Shown one piece after another: positions 37,227-45,830 of a stretch of DNA of 64,000 nt. Source of the stretch: Streptomyces roseofulvus (GTDB taxonomy: Bacteria; Actinomycetota; Actinomycetes; Streptomycetales; Streptomycetaceae). The notes beneath the pieces were generated by a model. That model ran no database searches. It worked only from the letters and a program-made list of their open reading frames with translations, and was not told where the DNA came from. The DNA is taken from NCBI RefSeq assembly GCF_039534915.1, contig NZ_BAAAWE010000001.1, positions 6,944,001-7,008,000 of the forward strand. Direction: 5' to 3'. How positions within the stretch are numbered: the first letter of the stretch is position 1; each line of letters begins with the position of its first letter. A program made the translations under genes and the position numbers.

Positions 37227-38873
37227 ATGGTCTCCCCGCACGGACGATTAGTGCGTCTCCTCGCGGCCGCCGCGCTGACGCTCACCGCCTGCGTCACCGC
37301 CTCCGCCCACACGGCGGCCGAGGCCGCGCCGGGCAGCCCGGCGCTCACCCCGCCGATGGGCTGGAACAGCTGGAACAGCTTCGGATGCGGGATCACCGAG
37401 GCGCAGGTCCGCCAGGCCGCCGACACGATGGTGTCCTCGGGCATGAAGGCCGCGGGGTACCAGTACGTCGTCGTCGACGACTGCTGGTTCGACCCGCAGC
37501 GCGACGCGGCCGGCAACCTCCGGGCCAACCCGACCACGTTCCCCAGCGGCATGAAGGCGCTCGGGGACTACATCCACGGCAAGGGCCTGAAGTTCGGCAT
37601 CTACCAGGCGCCCAACGAGCGCACCTGCGCGCAGGGCGTCGGCACCTACCCCGGCTCGACGGGCAGCAAGGGCCACGAGGCCCAGGACGCCGCCGCGTTC
37701 GCCTCCTGGGGCGTCGACTACCTCAAGTACGACTGGTGCTCCGGCAGCGGCACCCTGGGCGAACAGGTCGAACGGTTCACGATCATGCGCGACGCCCTGC
37801 GCGCCACCGGCCGCCCGATCGTCTACAGCATCAACCCCAACAGCTTCCACGCCCCCACCGGCGCCACCTACGACTGGGGCGAGGTCGCCGACCTGTGGCG
37901 CACGACCGAGGACCTCCTCGACATCTGGCAGAACACCAACACCAACAGCTACCCGATGGGCGTCGGCAACGTCCTGGACATCACCGCCCCCCTGGCCGCG
38001 CAGTCGGGTCCGGGGCACTGGAACGACCCCGACATGCTGGTCGTCGGCCGCCCCGGCCTGACCCTGACCGAGTCCCGCACCCACTTCGCGCTGTGGGCGC
38101 TGCTCGGCGCTCCGCTCATGGCCGGCAACGACATCCGCACCATGTCCGCCGACGTGAGCGCCATCCTGCGCAACCCCCGCCTGGTGGCGGTGAACCAGGA
38201 CCCGCTGGGCGCGGGCGGACGCAGGGTGCGCGACGACGGCGCCACCGAGGTGTTCGCCAAGCCGCTGGCCGACGGGTCGGTCGCCGTGGGCCTGCTCAAC
38301 AGGGGAGGGAGCACCGCGACCGTGACCGCCACGGCCGCGCAGATCGGCCTCGCCGGGCAGTCGTTCGCCCTCACCGACCTGTGGACCGGCGGGACGTCGA
38401 CCACCTCCGGCCAGATCTCCGCCGGCGTGCCCGCGCACGGCGTCGCCGTGTTCAAGGTGACCGGGGGGAGCCCGCTGGCCGCCACCACCGCCCGTCTGCG
38501 CGGCACCGGATCGGGCCGCTGTCTGGACGTGGACCGCGCCGCCACCGCGGCCGGCACGAAGACGCTGATCTGGGACTGCCACACCGCCGCCAACCAGCTC
38601 TGGACCACGTGGGCGGGCGGCGAGATCCGCGTCTACGGCGACAAGTGCCTGGACGCCTCCGGCCAGGGCACCGCCAACGGCACGCCGGTCGTCATCTGGC
38701 CCTGCAACGGTCAGGACAACCAGAAGTGGACCAGGCAGGCCGACGGGTCGGTGCGCAACGTCCGCGCCGGTCTGTGCCTCGACGCGAACGGCGCCGCCAC
38801 CGCCAACGGGACCCCCGTCGTCCTGTGGACCTGCAACGGCCAGAGCAACCAGAAGTGGACCACGCTCCCGTAA
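37227..38873 (+). CDS. Secreted GH27 alpha-galactosidase with C-terminal CBM13
   Basis: The 548-residue protein has a signal peptide (1-32). The GH27 barrel starts LTPPMGWNSWNSFGCGI; the nucleophile is Asp169 in YLKYDWCSG and the acid/base lies in WNDPDMLVVG (Asp269 the later Asp). The C-terminal beta domain ends near residue 420 (HGVAVFKVTGG), followed by CBM13 (about 425-548) with three GKCLDA/GRCLDV-QxW repeats. It removes alpha-galactose from galactomannan or galactosylated oligosaccharides, or could be a beta-L-arabinopyranosidase, a known GH27 variant. The RBS is very strong. The SGNH gene follows after 18 bp. Confidence 0.93.
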   Translation: MVSPHGRLVRLLAAAALTLTACVTASAHTAAEAAPGSPALTPPMGWNSWNSFGCGITEAQVRQAADTMVSSGMKAAGYQYVVVDDCWFDPQRDAAGNLRANPTTFPSGMKALGDYIHGKGLKFGIYQAPNERTCAQGVGTYPGSTGSKGHEAQDAAAFASWGVDYLKYDWCSGSGTLGEQVERFTIMRDALRATGRPIVYSINPNSFHAPTGATYDWGEVADLWRTTEDLLDIWQNTNTNSYPMGVGNVLDITAPLAAQSGPGHWNDPDMLVVGRPGLTLTESRTHFALWALLGAPLMAGNDIRTMSADVSAILRNPRLVAVNQDPLGAGGRRVRDDGATEVFAKPLADGSVAVGLLNRGGSTATVTATAAQIGLAGQSFALTDLWTGGTSTTSGQISAGVPAHGVAVFKVTGGSPLAATTARLRGTGSGRCLDVDRAATAAGTKTLIWDCHTAANQLWTTWAGGEIRVYGDKCLDASGQGTANGTPVVIWPCNGQDNQKWTRQADGSVRNVRAGLCLDANGAATANGTPVVLWTCNGQSNQKWTTLP

Positions 38874-38891
38874 CGCGAGAGAGGAGAACGC

Positions 38892-40007
38892 ATGAGCAAG
38901 TCCTGGATGCGCCCGCTGATCACGCTGCTCGCCGCCGCGCTCGGGGTGACCGGGGTGACGGCGGCAGGAACGGCCCCCGCGGCCGCCGCCTCCGACACGC
39001 CCCTCCGGGTCATGCCGATGGGCGACTCGATCACCTGGGGCGTGGGAAGCACGACGGGAGACGGCTACCGGGCCCCGCTGTGGGACAGGCTCGCGGCGGA
39101 CGGCCACCCGCTGGACTTCGTGGGCACGGGACGGGCCGGTTCGATGTCCGACCCTGACAACGAAGGCCACTCCGGATACCTGATCGAGCAGATCGACGCG
39201 CTCGCCGACGCCGCACTGACCCGCTACCGGCCCAACGTCGTGACGCTGCACATCGGCACCAACGACCTGAACCGCTCCCACCAGGTCTCCACGGCCACCG
39301 CCCGGCTGAAGTCCCTGGTCGGCCGGATCACCGCCGCCGCCCCCGACGCCACCGTCCTCGTCGCCTCCCTGGTCGTGTCCACCAGCGGCTCCGAGGAGCA
39401 GTACCGTGCCGCCTACAACCGGGCCATTCCCGGCATCGTGAGCGAGGCGCAGGCCGCGGGCAAGCGCGTCGCGTACGTCGACATGAGCGCCCTGACCACG
39501 GCCGACCTGGCCGACGCCCTGCACCCCAACGACGCCGGCTACCGGAAGATGGCCGACGCCTTCCAGCGCGGCGTGCGGGCCGCGGACAGCGCCGGGTGGC
39601 TGAGGAACCCCGCCCCCGCCCCCGCGCGCGTCCAGTCCGGCATCACCGGCAAGTGCCTGGACGTCGGCGGCGCCGGCACCGCCGACGGGACCGCCGTCCA
39701 GACGTGGAGCTGCGGCGGCGGCGCCAACCAGTACTGGTCCGCCTACACCGACGGGACCCTGCGCTCCCTGGGCAAGTGCCTCGACGCCGCAGGCTGGGGC
39801 ACCGCCAACGGCACCAAGGTGCAGCTGTGGGCCTGCCACGGCGGCGCCAACCAGGTCTGGCAGCCCTACAACGGCGGCTACCGCAACCCCGCCTCCGGCC
39901 GCTGCCTCGACGTCCCCGGCTCCTCCACCGCCGACGGCACCCAGCTCCAGCTGTGGGACTGCCACAGCGGCTCCAACCAGAAGTGGACCGCCCTGACCGC
40001 CGGATGA
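38892..40007 (+). CDS. Secreted SGNH/GDSL esterase with C-terminal CBM13
   Basis: The 371-residue protein has a signal peptide (1-33) and an SGNH domain: Ser in MPMGDSITWG (block I), Gly in the GTGRAG region, Asn in HIGTNDLN (block III) and Asp/His in DALHPNDAGY (block V). From about residue 250 a CBM13 with three repeats follows ([42 protein letters not shown]). Secreted members of this type are polysaccharide acetyl-esterases. The start has GAGAGGAG. It probably shares a transcript with the alpha-galactosidase gene, and is closed by a strong terminator. Confidence 0.9.
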   Translation: MSKSWMRPLITLLAAALGVTGVTAAGTAPAAAASDTPLRVMPMGDSITWGVGSTTGDGYRAPLWDRLAADGHPLDFVGTGRAGSMSDPDNEGHSGYLIEQIDALADAALTRYRPNVVTLHIGTNDLNRSHQVSTATARLKSLVGRITAAAPDATVLVASLVVSTSGSEEQYRAAYNRAIPGIVSEAQAAGKRVAYVDMSALTTADLADALHPNDAGYRKMADAFQRGVRAADSAGWLRNPAPAPARVQSGITGKCLDVGGAGTADGTAVQTWSCGGGANQYWSAYTDGTLRSLGKCLDAAGWGTANGTKVQLWACHGGANQVWQPYNGGYRNPASGRCLDVPGSSTADGTQLQLWDCHSGSNQKWTALTAG

Positions 40008-40010
40008 CCG

Positions 40011-40057
40011 CCCCTCCCGGGACCCGGACCCCGCCCGGGTCCGGATCCCGGGAGGGG
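40011..40057. terminator. Bidirectional terminator between SGNH and GH31 genes
   Basis: A 21-bp stem with a single mismatch (40011-40031 with 40037-40057) and a 5-base loop fills the whole gap between two convergent genes, whose stops are at 40007 and 40058. Confidence 0.8.
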
Positions 40058-42340
40058 TCAGGCCGGGTACGGCAGGTCGGCCTCCGAGGTGCCGGCCGGC
40101 CGGGTGTGCGCCGGCCCGTCCGGGCCGCCGATCCGCAGCCGCCACGGGTGCGGGCTGTCGGTGGTCACGTGCAGGCGGTCGCCACGGCGGCGCAGGTGGA
40201 AGCGGGCGGTCTCGCCGGGGCCTTCGGTGCCGGGGATCACGACGGTGCGCTCGGCGCCGTCGGCGAAGGCGTGCACCCGCAGTTCGACGCCGTCCGCCCA
40301 GGCGGAGACCGGGCGCTGGTCGTCCGCGGCGAGCGGGATGACCGAGTCGGGGCGGGCGAGCAGCGGCAGGGTGTGGAAGCCGTGCCGCTCGCGCACCCAC
40401 CGGGGCCCGGTGACCTGGGCGCCGGTCAGCACGTTGGTCCACGTCCCCTCGGGCACGTAGTAGTCGACCGTGCCGTCGTCGGTGAAGACCGGGGCGACCA
40501 GCAGGTCGTCGCCGAGCAGGTACTGCCGGTCGAGCGTGGCCGCGGCCGGGTCGTCGGGGAACTCGAGCACCATGGCGCGCATCACCGGGACGCCGGTGGC
40601 GTGCGCCTGTTGCGCGGCGCGCTGGAGGTAGGGGGCGAGGCGGTGCTTGAGGAGGGTGAACGCGCGGGTGACGTCGACGGCCTCCTCTCCGTAGTCCCAC
40701 GGCACGCGGTACGACTTGCTGCCGTGCAGGCGGCTGTGCGAGGAGAGCAGCCCGAACTGCACCCAGCGCTTGAAGACGGCCGGGGTCGGCGTGCCCTCGA
40801 AGCCGCCGATGTCGTGGCTCCAGAAGCCGAACCCGGACAGGCCGAGGGAGAGCCCGCCGCGCAGTGACTCGGCCATGGCGTTGAAGTGGGACTCGCAGTC
40901 GCCGCCCCAGTGCACCGGGAACTGCTGCCCGCCGGCGGTGGCGGAGCGGGCGAACACCAGCGCCTCGCCCTCGCCGCGCACCTCGCGCAGCAGCTCGAAG
41001 ACGGCCTTGTTGTAGAGGTGGGTGTAGTAGTTGTGCATCCGCTCGGGGTCGGAGCCGTCGTGCCAGACCACGTCGGTGGGGACGCGCTCGCCGAAGTCGG
41101 TCTTGAAGCAGTCCACCCCCATGTCGAGGAGGGTGCGGAGCTTGCCGGTGTACCAGGCACGGGCGGCCGGATCGGTGAAGTCCACCAGCGCCATGCCGGG
41201 CTGCCACAGGTCCCACTGCCACACGCTGCCGTCCGGGCGCCGCACCAGGTGGCCCTCGCGCACGGCCTCCTCGAACAGCGCCGACTTCTGCGCGATGTAC
41301 GGGTTGATCCAGGCGGAGATCCGCAGTCCCCGTTCCTTGAGACGGGTGAGCATGCCGGCCGGGTCGGGGAACGTGTCGGGGTCCCACTCGAAGTCGCACC
41401 ACTGGTAGCCGCGCATCCAGAAGCAGTCGAAGTGGAACACGCCGAGGGGGATGCCGTGTTGGGCCATGCCGTCCACGAAGCGGTTGACGGTGGCCTCGTC
41501 GTAGTCCGTGGTGAAGGACGTCGTCAGCCACAGGCCGAGGGCCCAGGCCGGCGGCAGCGCGGGCCGGCCGGAGAGGGCCGTGTAGCGCTCCAGGACCCGC
41601 TTCGGGGTCGGGCCGTGGACGACGAAGAACTCCAGCGACTGGTCCTCGACGCTGAACTGGACCTGGCCGACGGCCTCGGACCCGACCTCGTAGCTCACCT
41701 TGCCGGGGTGGTTGACGAAGACGCCGTAGCCGCGGTTGGTCAGGTGGAAGGGCACGTTCTTGTACGCCTGCTCACTGCTGGTGCCGCCGTCCGCCTGCCA
41801 GATGTCCACGGACTGCCCGTTCTTGACGAACGGGGTGAAGCGCTCACCGAGTCCGTACACCAGCTCGCCCACGCCCAGGGCGAGTTGGCCCAGCATGTGG
41901 TGCCGGCCGGCGGCGTCGGTGACGTAGCCGATGCCGCGCTCGCCCACGGAGGTCAGCACCCGGCCGTCGGCGGAGAACTCCAGGCGCCACGGCTGGGAGG
42001 TGTCCACCCGCAGCGACAGCTCACCCGAACCGAGCTCGACCACCGCGCCGTCCCTGGACACCTTGCCCACGTCCGGTCGCGCGCCGGGCAGGGCGAACTC
42101 CGGCCCGCGGCGCACCGAGCCGGCGTGGTGGGTGGCGCGCACCCCGATCACGCCCTCGGCCGGCGACCAGCACTCGACCGTCAGCAGCGCGCTGTTGAGC
42201 ATGCCGCCGCGGCCGCGCACGTGCTTCACCGGCGCGTAGAGGGTGACCCGGTGCTCGTCGGCCCGGACGTCCGCGACCTCGGTGGCGTAGTGCGCGGTCA
42301 CTCCGGGCCGCATCAGCCAGTAGCCGTCGGTGAACTTCAT
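40058..42340 (-). CDS. yicI: GH31 alpha-xylosidase (YicI type)
   Basis: The 760-residue cytoplasmic enzyme begins MKFTDGYWLMRPGVTAHYA, as in E. coli YicI, and keeps YicI-specific motifs such as GELVYGLGERFTPFVKNGQ. The nucleophile is Asp415 in CFKTDFGERVP and the acid/base Asp481 in WGGDCESHF, one residue from their YicI equivalents. YicI-type enzymes release alpha-1,6-xylose from the non-reducing end of xyloglucan oligosaccharides, a step needed before beta-glucosidase can continue. Two LacI-type operators lie upstream (42480 and 42600), the nearer at the promoter. It is the best specific indicator of xyloglucan as substrate in this locus. Confidence 0.94.
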   Translation of the reverse strand: MKFTDGYWLMRPGVTAHYATEVADVRADEHRVTLYAPVKHVRGRGGMLNSALLTVECWSPAEGVIGVRATHHAGSVRRGPEFALPGARPDVGKVSRDGAVVELGSGELSLRVDTSQPWRLEFSADGRVLTSVGERGIGYVTDAAGRHHMLGQLALGVGELVYGLGERFTPFVKNGQSVDIWQADGGTSSEQAYKNVPFHLTNRGYGVFVNHPGKVSYEVGSEAVGQVQFSVEDQSLEFFVVHGPTPKRVLERYTALSGRPALPPAWALGLWLTTSFTTDYDEATVNRFVDGMAQHGIPLGVFHFDCFWMRGYQWCDFEWDPDTFPDPAGMLTRLKERGLRISAWINPYIAQKSALFEEAVREGHLVRRPDGSVWQWDLWQPGMALVDFTDPAARAWYTGKLRTLLDMGVDCFKTDFGERVPTDVVWHDGSDPERMHNYYTHLYNKAVFELLREVRGEGEALVFARSATAGGQQFPVHWGGDCESHFNAMAESLRGGLSLGLSGFGFWSHDIGGFEGTPTPAVFKRWVQFGLLSSHSRLHGSKSYRVPWDYGEEAVDVTRAFTLLKHRLAPYLQRAAQQAHATGVPVMRAMVLEFPDDPAAATLDRQYLLGDDLLVAPVFTDDGTVDYYVPEGTWTNVLTGAQVTGPRWVRERHGFHTLPLLARPDSVIPLAADDQRPVSAWADGVELRVHAFADGAERTVVIPGTEGPGETARFHLRRRGDRLHVTTDSPHPWRLRIGGPDGPAHTRPAGTSEADLPYPA

Positions 42341-42479
42341 CGGGTGGTTTCCTCCGTCCGCGCGCGGTGCGCGGTGATCAGGCCCCGCTGCCGGTGGTGG
42401 CCGTCCTCGGGGGCGTTCGGATCCGGTCCGGGTCGTGGATCGGCCCGTCGGGGGCGCGGGAGCGCCCGGGACCGTAGGT

Positions 42480-42489
42480 GAAGCGCTTC
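42480..42489. promoter_or_regulatory. LacI-type operator O1 (GH31 promoter)
   Basis: Perfect palindrome GAAGCGCTTC in the context TGAAGCGCTTCGAC. It follows the predicted -10 box by one base, so a bound repressor would cover the transcription start. Confidence 0.85.
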
Positions 42490-42490
42490 G

Positions 42491-42520
42491 ACGCTGTCAT
42501 CACCTGAGAGGCGGTGTCAA
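42491..42520 (-). promoter_or_regulatory. Promoter of the GH31 gene
   Basis: On the minus strand TTGACA (42520-42515), 18 bp, CAGCGT (42496-42491), one base, then operator O1. The same spacing is found at both GH3 genes. The 311-bp interval 42341-42651 holds this promoter, O1 and O2 and no gene. Confidence 0.6.
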
Positions 42521-42599
42521 TGCCCCGGAAGGAAGAGGGTTATCGCGCCGAACGCCTTTTCCCTCGTCAGAAGTGCGGTTACAGCGCGTCCCCCTGAGT

Positions 42600-42609
42600 G
42601 AAGCGCTTC
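42600..42609. promoter_or_regulatory. LacI-type operator O2 (auxiliary, 120 bp from O1)
   Basis: Perfect GAAGCGCTTC in the context GTGAAGCGCTTCGATG. No promoter with the standard spacing is associated with it. It lies between the 3' end of the GH3 gene and the GH31 promoter and could serve as a second contact for a looped repressor. Confidence 0.75.
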
Positions 42610-42651
42610 GATGAATGCCGTGCGACCACGGCAGAGGTGTCGAGGGAGACC

Positions 42652-45495
42652 TCAGGCGGTGAAGGCGACGCGCGCGAGTCGCACGGGGCCGCGCAGTCCG
42701 AGGCGGACGTCGTGCACACCCCCCGCCACGACGGCGGGGGCGCTCACCGTCGCGTAGTCGTAGCGGCCGCCCGTACCCCGGGGGAGCGTGAGGACCGCCA
42801 GGACCGGACCGTCGCCCAGCGCGAGTTCGACGGTGCCCTCGCCCGCGGCCTCCACCGTGATCCCGTCGGCCCCCGCCCCGAAGTCGCAGTCGCGGTAGAC
42901 CAGTTGGCCCGTCCGGCCGGTCACGGGGGTGACGGAGTCACCCGCCGTCCTCGTCCGGTCCACGATCTCGGTGTCGCTCTGGTCGTCGAAGTCCACCGCG
43001 TCCAGGCCGTCCGCCAGGACCGGCCGGGGGACGGACGGCTCGCCGTCGAGGCCGAGGGTCCGGGTCAGGCGGATGTCCTCGCTGGACGCGCCGACGAGGA
43101 TCTCGTAGCGGCCCGGCGCCACCCGACGACGTCCCTGGGCGACGTCCCAGAACGCCAAGGCCGACAGCGGCAGCCGGAAGGCGATCTCCATGACCTCGCC
43201 GGGCACGAGCGTCACCCGCCGGTGCGCGGCCAGTTCCCTGCGGGGCCGTGGCACCGACGGCTCCACGGCCCGGGTGTAGAGCTGGGCGACCTCGTCCGCG
43301 ACGACGTCACCGGTGTTGGCGACGGTGAAGGACACGTGCAGCGTCCCGTCCTCGATGTGCGTCCTGAGGCCCTCGTAGAAGAAGGACGCGTACGACAGGC
43401 CGTGGCCGAACGGGAACAGGGGCGTGCCCTGGAAGTAGAGGTACGTCTGGCGGCCGCCGATCACGTCGTAGTCGAGGAGTCCGGGCAGATCGGAGTCGTC
43501 GGCGTACCAGGTCTGCGGGAGGCGGCCGGCGGGGGAGACGTCGCCGGCCAGGATCCGGGCCAGGGCGGTGCCGGCCGCCTGACCGCCGTGGGCCGTCCAC
43601 AGCAGCGCCGGCAGCTCCGCGTGATCGACCGCGTACGGGTACGCCGAGACCAGCGCGAGCACCGTGCGCGGGTTGGCCGCGCGGGCCGCGCGCAGCAGGC
43701 GTTCCTGGTGGGCCGGGAGGGCCAGGGTCGTACGGTCCTCGGTCTCGCGTCCGTTGATGTGCGGGTCGTTGCCCGCGACGACCACCACGACGTCCGCCCG
43801 CGTGGCGACCCGGCGCACCGCGTCCTCGCCGCTCTCCACGACGACGACCTCGAAGATCTCCCCGTCCCCGGCGGCAACCTTCAGGCCGTCGGCGGCGACC
43901 GAGAGGGGGCGCCCCGTACCGATGTGCCGAAGGAGGTGGCCGTTCCCGTGCGGCTCCAGCCGGAACGTCTCCTGGACGACCCAGCCCCCGGGCTGGTCGG
44001 CGGAGGCGCGGACGAGGCCGTCCTCGGCGACGGAGAGATAGCGGCCGTCGGGAGCGCGCAGGGTCAGCACGCCCTCGCCCCAGTCGACGAGGGAGAACTC
44101 GGTGCCGGTCGCCTCGGCGGTGAGCGGGGGGAGGTCCGTCCGGCCGGCGAGCAGGGCCGGGTCGAGGGCGCCCTCGGCGCCGCGCACCGCGTCGTCGGCG
44201 TCCGTCTCCGGGACGTGCAGGAAGGTTCCGGCCGAGGTCTTCAGCAGGATCCGGTCCACGCCCTCCGCGAACCGCACGTGCTCCGGTCCGAACCGCTCGG
44301 TCAGACCCTCCAGCGGCGTGCGGCGGTGCAGGAGGGTGCCGCTGTACCAGTCGAGCTTGCACTCGTCGGCGAGCGGGCCGACCACCGCGAGCCGGGTGCC
44401 GGGGGCGAGCGGCAACAGGCCACCGCTGTTCTTGAGCAGCACGACCGCCTGCTCGGCCGCCTCCTGCGCGAGGGCCCGGTGGTCCGGGGTGTCGAAGGCC
44501 GCGGTGAGCGCGTGCGGGTCGTGTTCCGGGTCGAACTCGCCGAGACGGAAACGGACCGAGAGGTGGCGGCGGACCGCCGCGTCGACGTCCGACTCGGTCA
44601 GCAGGCCCTGCTCCAGGGCGCCGCGGACCCGGGCGGTGATCGTCGAACTGTCGGTGCCGTGGTCGGTGAAGCTGTCGACGCCGGCGAGCAGCGCGGCGGC
44701 CGTCGCCTCCTCGTGGGTGTCGAAGTAGTGCTCGGAGTCGACCAGGTTGGAGGGCGCGCCCGCGTCCGAGCAGACGAGCAGCTCCTCCTCGGTCCAGCCG
44801 CGCAGCTGCTCGCGCAGGTAGGGCGAGACGTGGTTGGGGCGGCCGTTGACCAGGTTGTACGCCGGCATCACACCGGCCACGGCGCCCGCCTCGACCGTGT
44901 CGCGGAAGGCGCGCAGGTCGTACTCGTGCAGGACCCGGGGGCGGACCGAGGAGGACGTGACGTCGCGCCCCGTCTCGTTGTTGTGGGCCAGCCAGTGCTT
45001 GAGGACGGGCGCGGTGCGCCAGTACGTCGGGTGATCGCCGCGCAGGCCGCGCGTGTAGGCGGTGGCGATGGCCGAGGTGAGCTCGGGGTCCTCCGAGTAG
45101 CCCTCCTCGTTGCGGCCCCACAGCGGGTGGCGCAGCAGGTTCACGGTCGGGGCCCAGACGTTCAGGCCGACGCGGTCGTCGCGGGCGCGCATCGCGCGGA
45201 CCTCCCGGGACACCGCCTCGCCGACCCGGCGGACGAGCTCCGTGTTCCAGGTCGCGCCCAGGCCCACCGCCTGCGGGAAGACGGTGGCCGGCCCCATCCA
45301 GGCCACACCGTGCAGGGCCTCCTGGCCGGTGCGGAAGGCGGCGACGCCGAGCCGCTCCACGGCGGGCGCGAACTGGTGCAGGAATCCGATCTTCTCGTCG
45401 AGGGTGAGCCGCGACAGGAGATCGTCGACGCGCTTCGCGAAGGACAGGTGCCGATCACGGAAGGGTGGGGGTGTGGACGGCGTGGGTGCGGACAC
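42652..45495 (-). CDS. GH3 beta-glucosidase with a beta-trefoil-like insertion
   Basis: The 947-residue cytoplasmic enzyme has a GH3 N-terminal barrel (ALHGVAWMGPATVFPQAVGLG, KHWLAHNNETGR), nucleophile Asp244 in LLVCSDAGAPSN, and a GH3 C-terminal domain resuming at VVVVVAGNDPHINGRETEDR. Between them, at about residues 405-550, three similar blocks (ILLKTSAGTFLHV, LTLRAPDGRYLSV, HLLRHIGTGRPLSV) look like a beta-trefoil (fascin-like) insertion. An FnIII-like domain (FPFGHGLSYASF onward) and a lectin-like C-terminus follow. GTG 45495 was chosen over the open frame start at 45573 because the promoter and operator O3 lie between them and AAGGGG precedes the GTG. Confidence 0.92.
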   Translation of the reverse strand: MSAPTPSTPPPFRDRHLSFAKRVDDLLSRLTLDEKIGFLHQFAPAVERLGVAAFRTGQEALHGVAWMGPATVFPQAVGLGATWNTELVRRVGEAVSREVRAMRARDDRVGLNVWAPTVNLLRHPLWGRNEEGYSEDPELTSAIATAYTRGLRGDHPTYWRTAPVLKHWLAHNNETGRDVTSSSVRPRVLHEYDLRAFRDTVEAGAVAGVMPAYNLVNGRPNHVSPYLREQLRGWTEEELLVCSDAGAPSNLVDSEHYFDTHEEATAAALLAGVDSFTDHGTDSSTITARVRGALEQGLLTESDVDAAVRRHLSVRFRLGEFDPEHDPHALTAAFDTPDHRALAQEAAEQAVVLLKNSGGLLPLAPGTRLAVVGPLADECKLDWYSGTLLHRRTPLEGLTERFGPEHVRFAEGVDRILLKTSAGTFLHVPETDADDAVRGAEGALDPALLAGRTDLPPLTAEATGTEFSLVDWGEGVLTLRAPDGRYLSVAEDGLVRASADQPGGWVVQETFRLEPHGNGHLLRHIGTGRPLSVAADGLKVAAGDGEIFEVVVVESGEDAVRRVATRADVVVVVAGNDPHINGRETEDRTTLALPAHQERLLRAARAANPRTVLALVSAYPYAVDHAELPALLWTAHGGQAAGTALARILAGDVSPAGRLPQTWYADDSDLPGLLDYDVIGGRQTYLYFQGTPLFPFGHGLSYASFFYEGLRTHIEDGTLHVSFTVANTGDVVADEVAQLYTRAVEPSVPRPRRELAAHRRVTLVPGEVMEIAFRLPLSALAFWDVAQGRRRVAPGRYEILVGASSEDIRLTRTLGLDGEPSVPRPVLADGLDAVDFDDQSDTEIVDRTRTAGDSVTPVTGRTGQLVYRDCDFGAGADGITVEAAGEGTVELALGDGPVLAVLTLPRGTGGRYDYATVSAPAVVAGGVHDVRLGLRGPVRLARVAFTA

Positions 45496-45532
45496 GAGGG
45501 ATCCCCTTGAGGTCGGGTGGCGATGCGCTTGT

Positions 45533-45542
45533 GAAGCGCTTC
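45533..45542. promoter_or_regulatory. LacI-type operator O3 (GH3 promoter)
   Basis: Perfect GAAGCGCTTC in TGAAGCGCTTCGATG, 38 bases upstream of the GH3 start and one base after its -10 box. Part of the 335-bp gene-free interval 45496-45830, which also holds O4 and two divergent promoters. Confidence 0.85.
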
Positions 45543-45543
45543 G

Positions 45544-45573
45544 ATGCTCATCAGGCCGCAGGGCGGGTGTCAA
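45544..45573 (-). promoter_or_regulatory. Promoter of the first GH3 gene
   Basis: Minus strand: TTGACA (45573-45568), 18 bp, GAGCAT (45549-45544), one base, operator O3. Base-for-base the same spacing as the GH31 and second GH3 promoters. Confidence 0.6.
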
Positions 45574-45660
45574 GGGAGCGGTGTCCTCGCATCGGTCAGG
45601 GTCGGCAAGTGTGGGCCGTGGCGCGCGTCCCGCCGCGCGGAGGAATCTTGGAAGCGACTC

Positions 45661-45689
45661 TTGTGTGCCCCTGGGTGTTCACTTAACCT
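45661..45689 (+). promoter_or_regulatory. Promoter of the importer-GH74-GH42 operon
   Basis: TTGTGT (45661-45666), 17 bp, TAACCT (45684-45689). The predicted start is near 45696, giving a leader of about 135 bases, with operator O4 on the start site. Confidence 0.5.
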
Positions 45690-45701
45690 CACTGCAACAT
45701 C

Positions 45702-45711
45702 GAAGCGCTTC
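45702..45711. promoter_or_regulatory. LacI-type operator O4 (importer operon)
   Basis: Perfect 14-bp version TCGAAGCGCTTCGA (45700-45713). It lies 12 bases past the -10 box of the importer promoter and 169 bp from O3, so one looped repressor could hold both divergent promoters. Confidence 0.85.
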
Positions 45712-45830
45712 GACTGCGCCGTGCGTCGCAGTGGTCGGATGTCCGCTTTCAGCTCAGCCAGTTCCAGTCACGACACCGCAGCCGACGGCCCACCGCCGGG
45801 TGTCCAGGTGCGCCACGAAGGGTTGACGCA

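Noticed and set aside
37248-41531. A 1427-codon minus-strand open frame across GH27, SGNH and part of GH31
   Set aside because: It crosses a strong terminator and three well-supported genes, and its translation is low-complexity without motifs.
45424-45440. Operator-like TCGACGCGCTTCGCGA
   Set aside because: It lies inside the GH3 coding region, encodes the conserved AKRVDD segment, and lacks the perfect GAAGCGCTTC core.
42598-45510. A 970-codon plus-strand open frame opposite the first GH3 gene
   Set aside because: It is an antisense shadow; the minus strand has all GH3 motifs and its own operator promoter.
45648-45660. TTGGAAGCGACTC upstream of the importer operon
   Set aside because: Only the left half of the operator is present; the full site O4 lies 50 bp further on.
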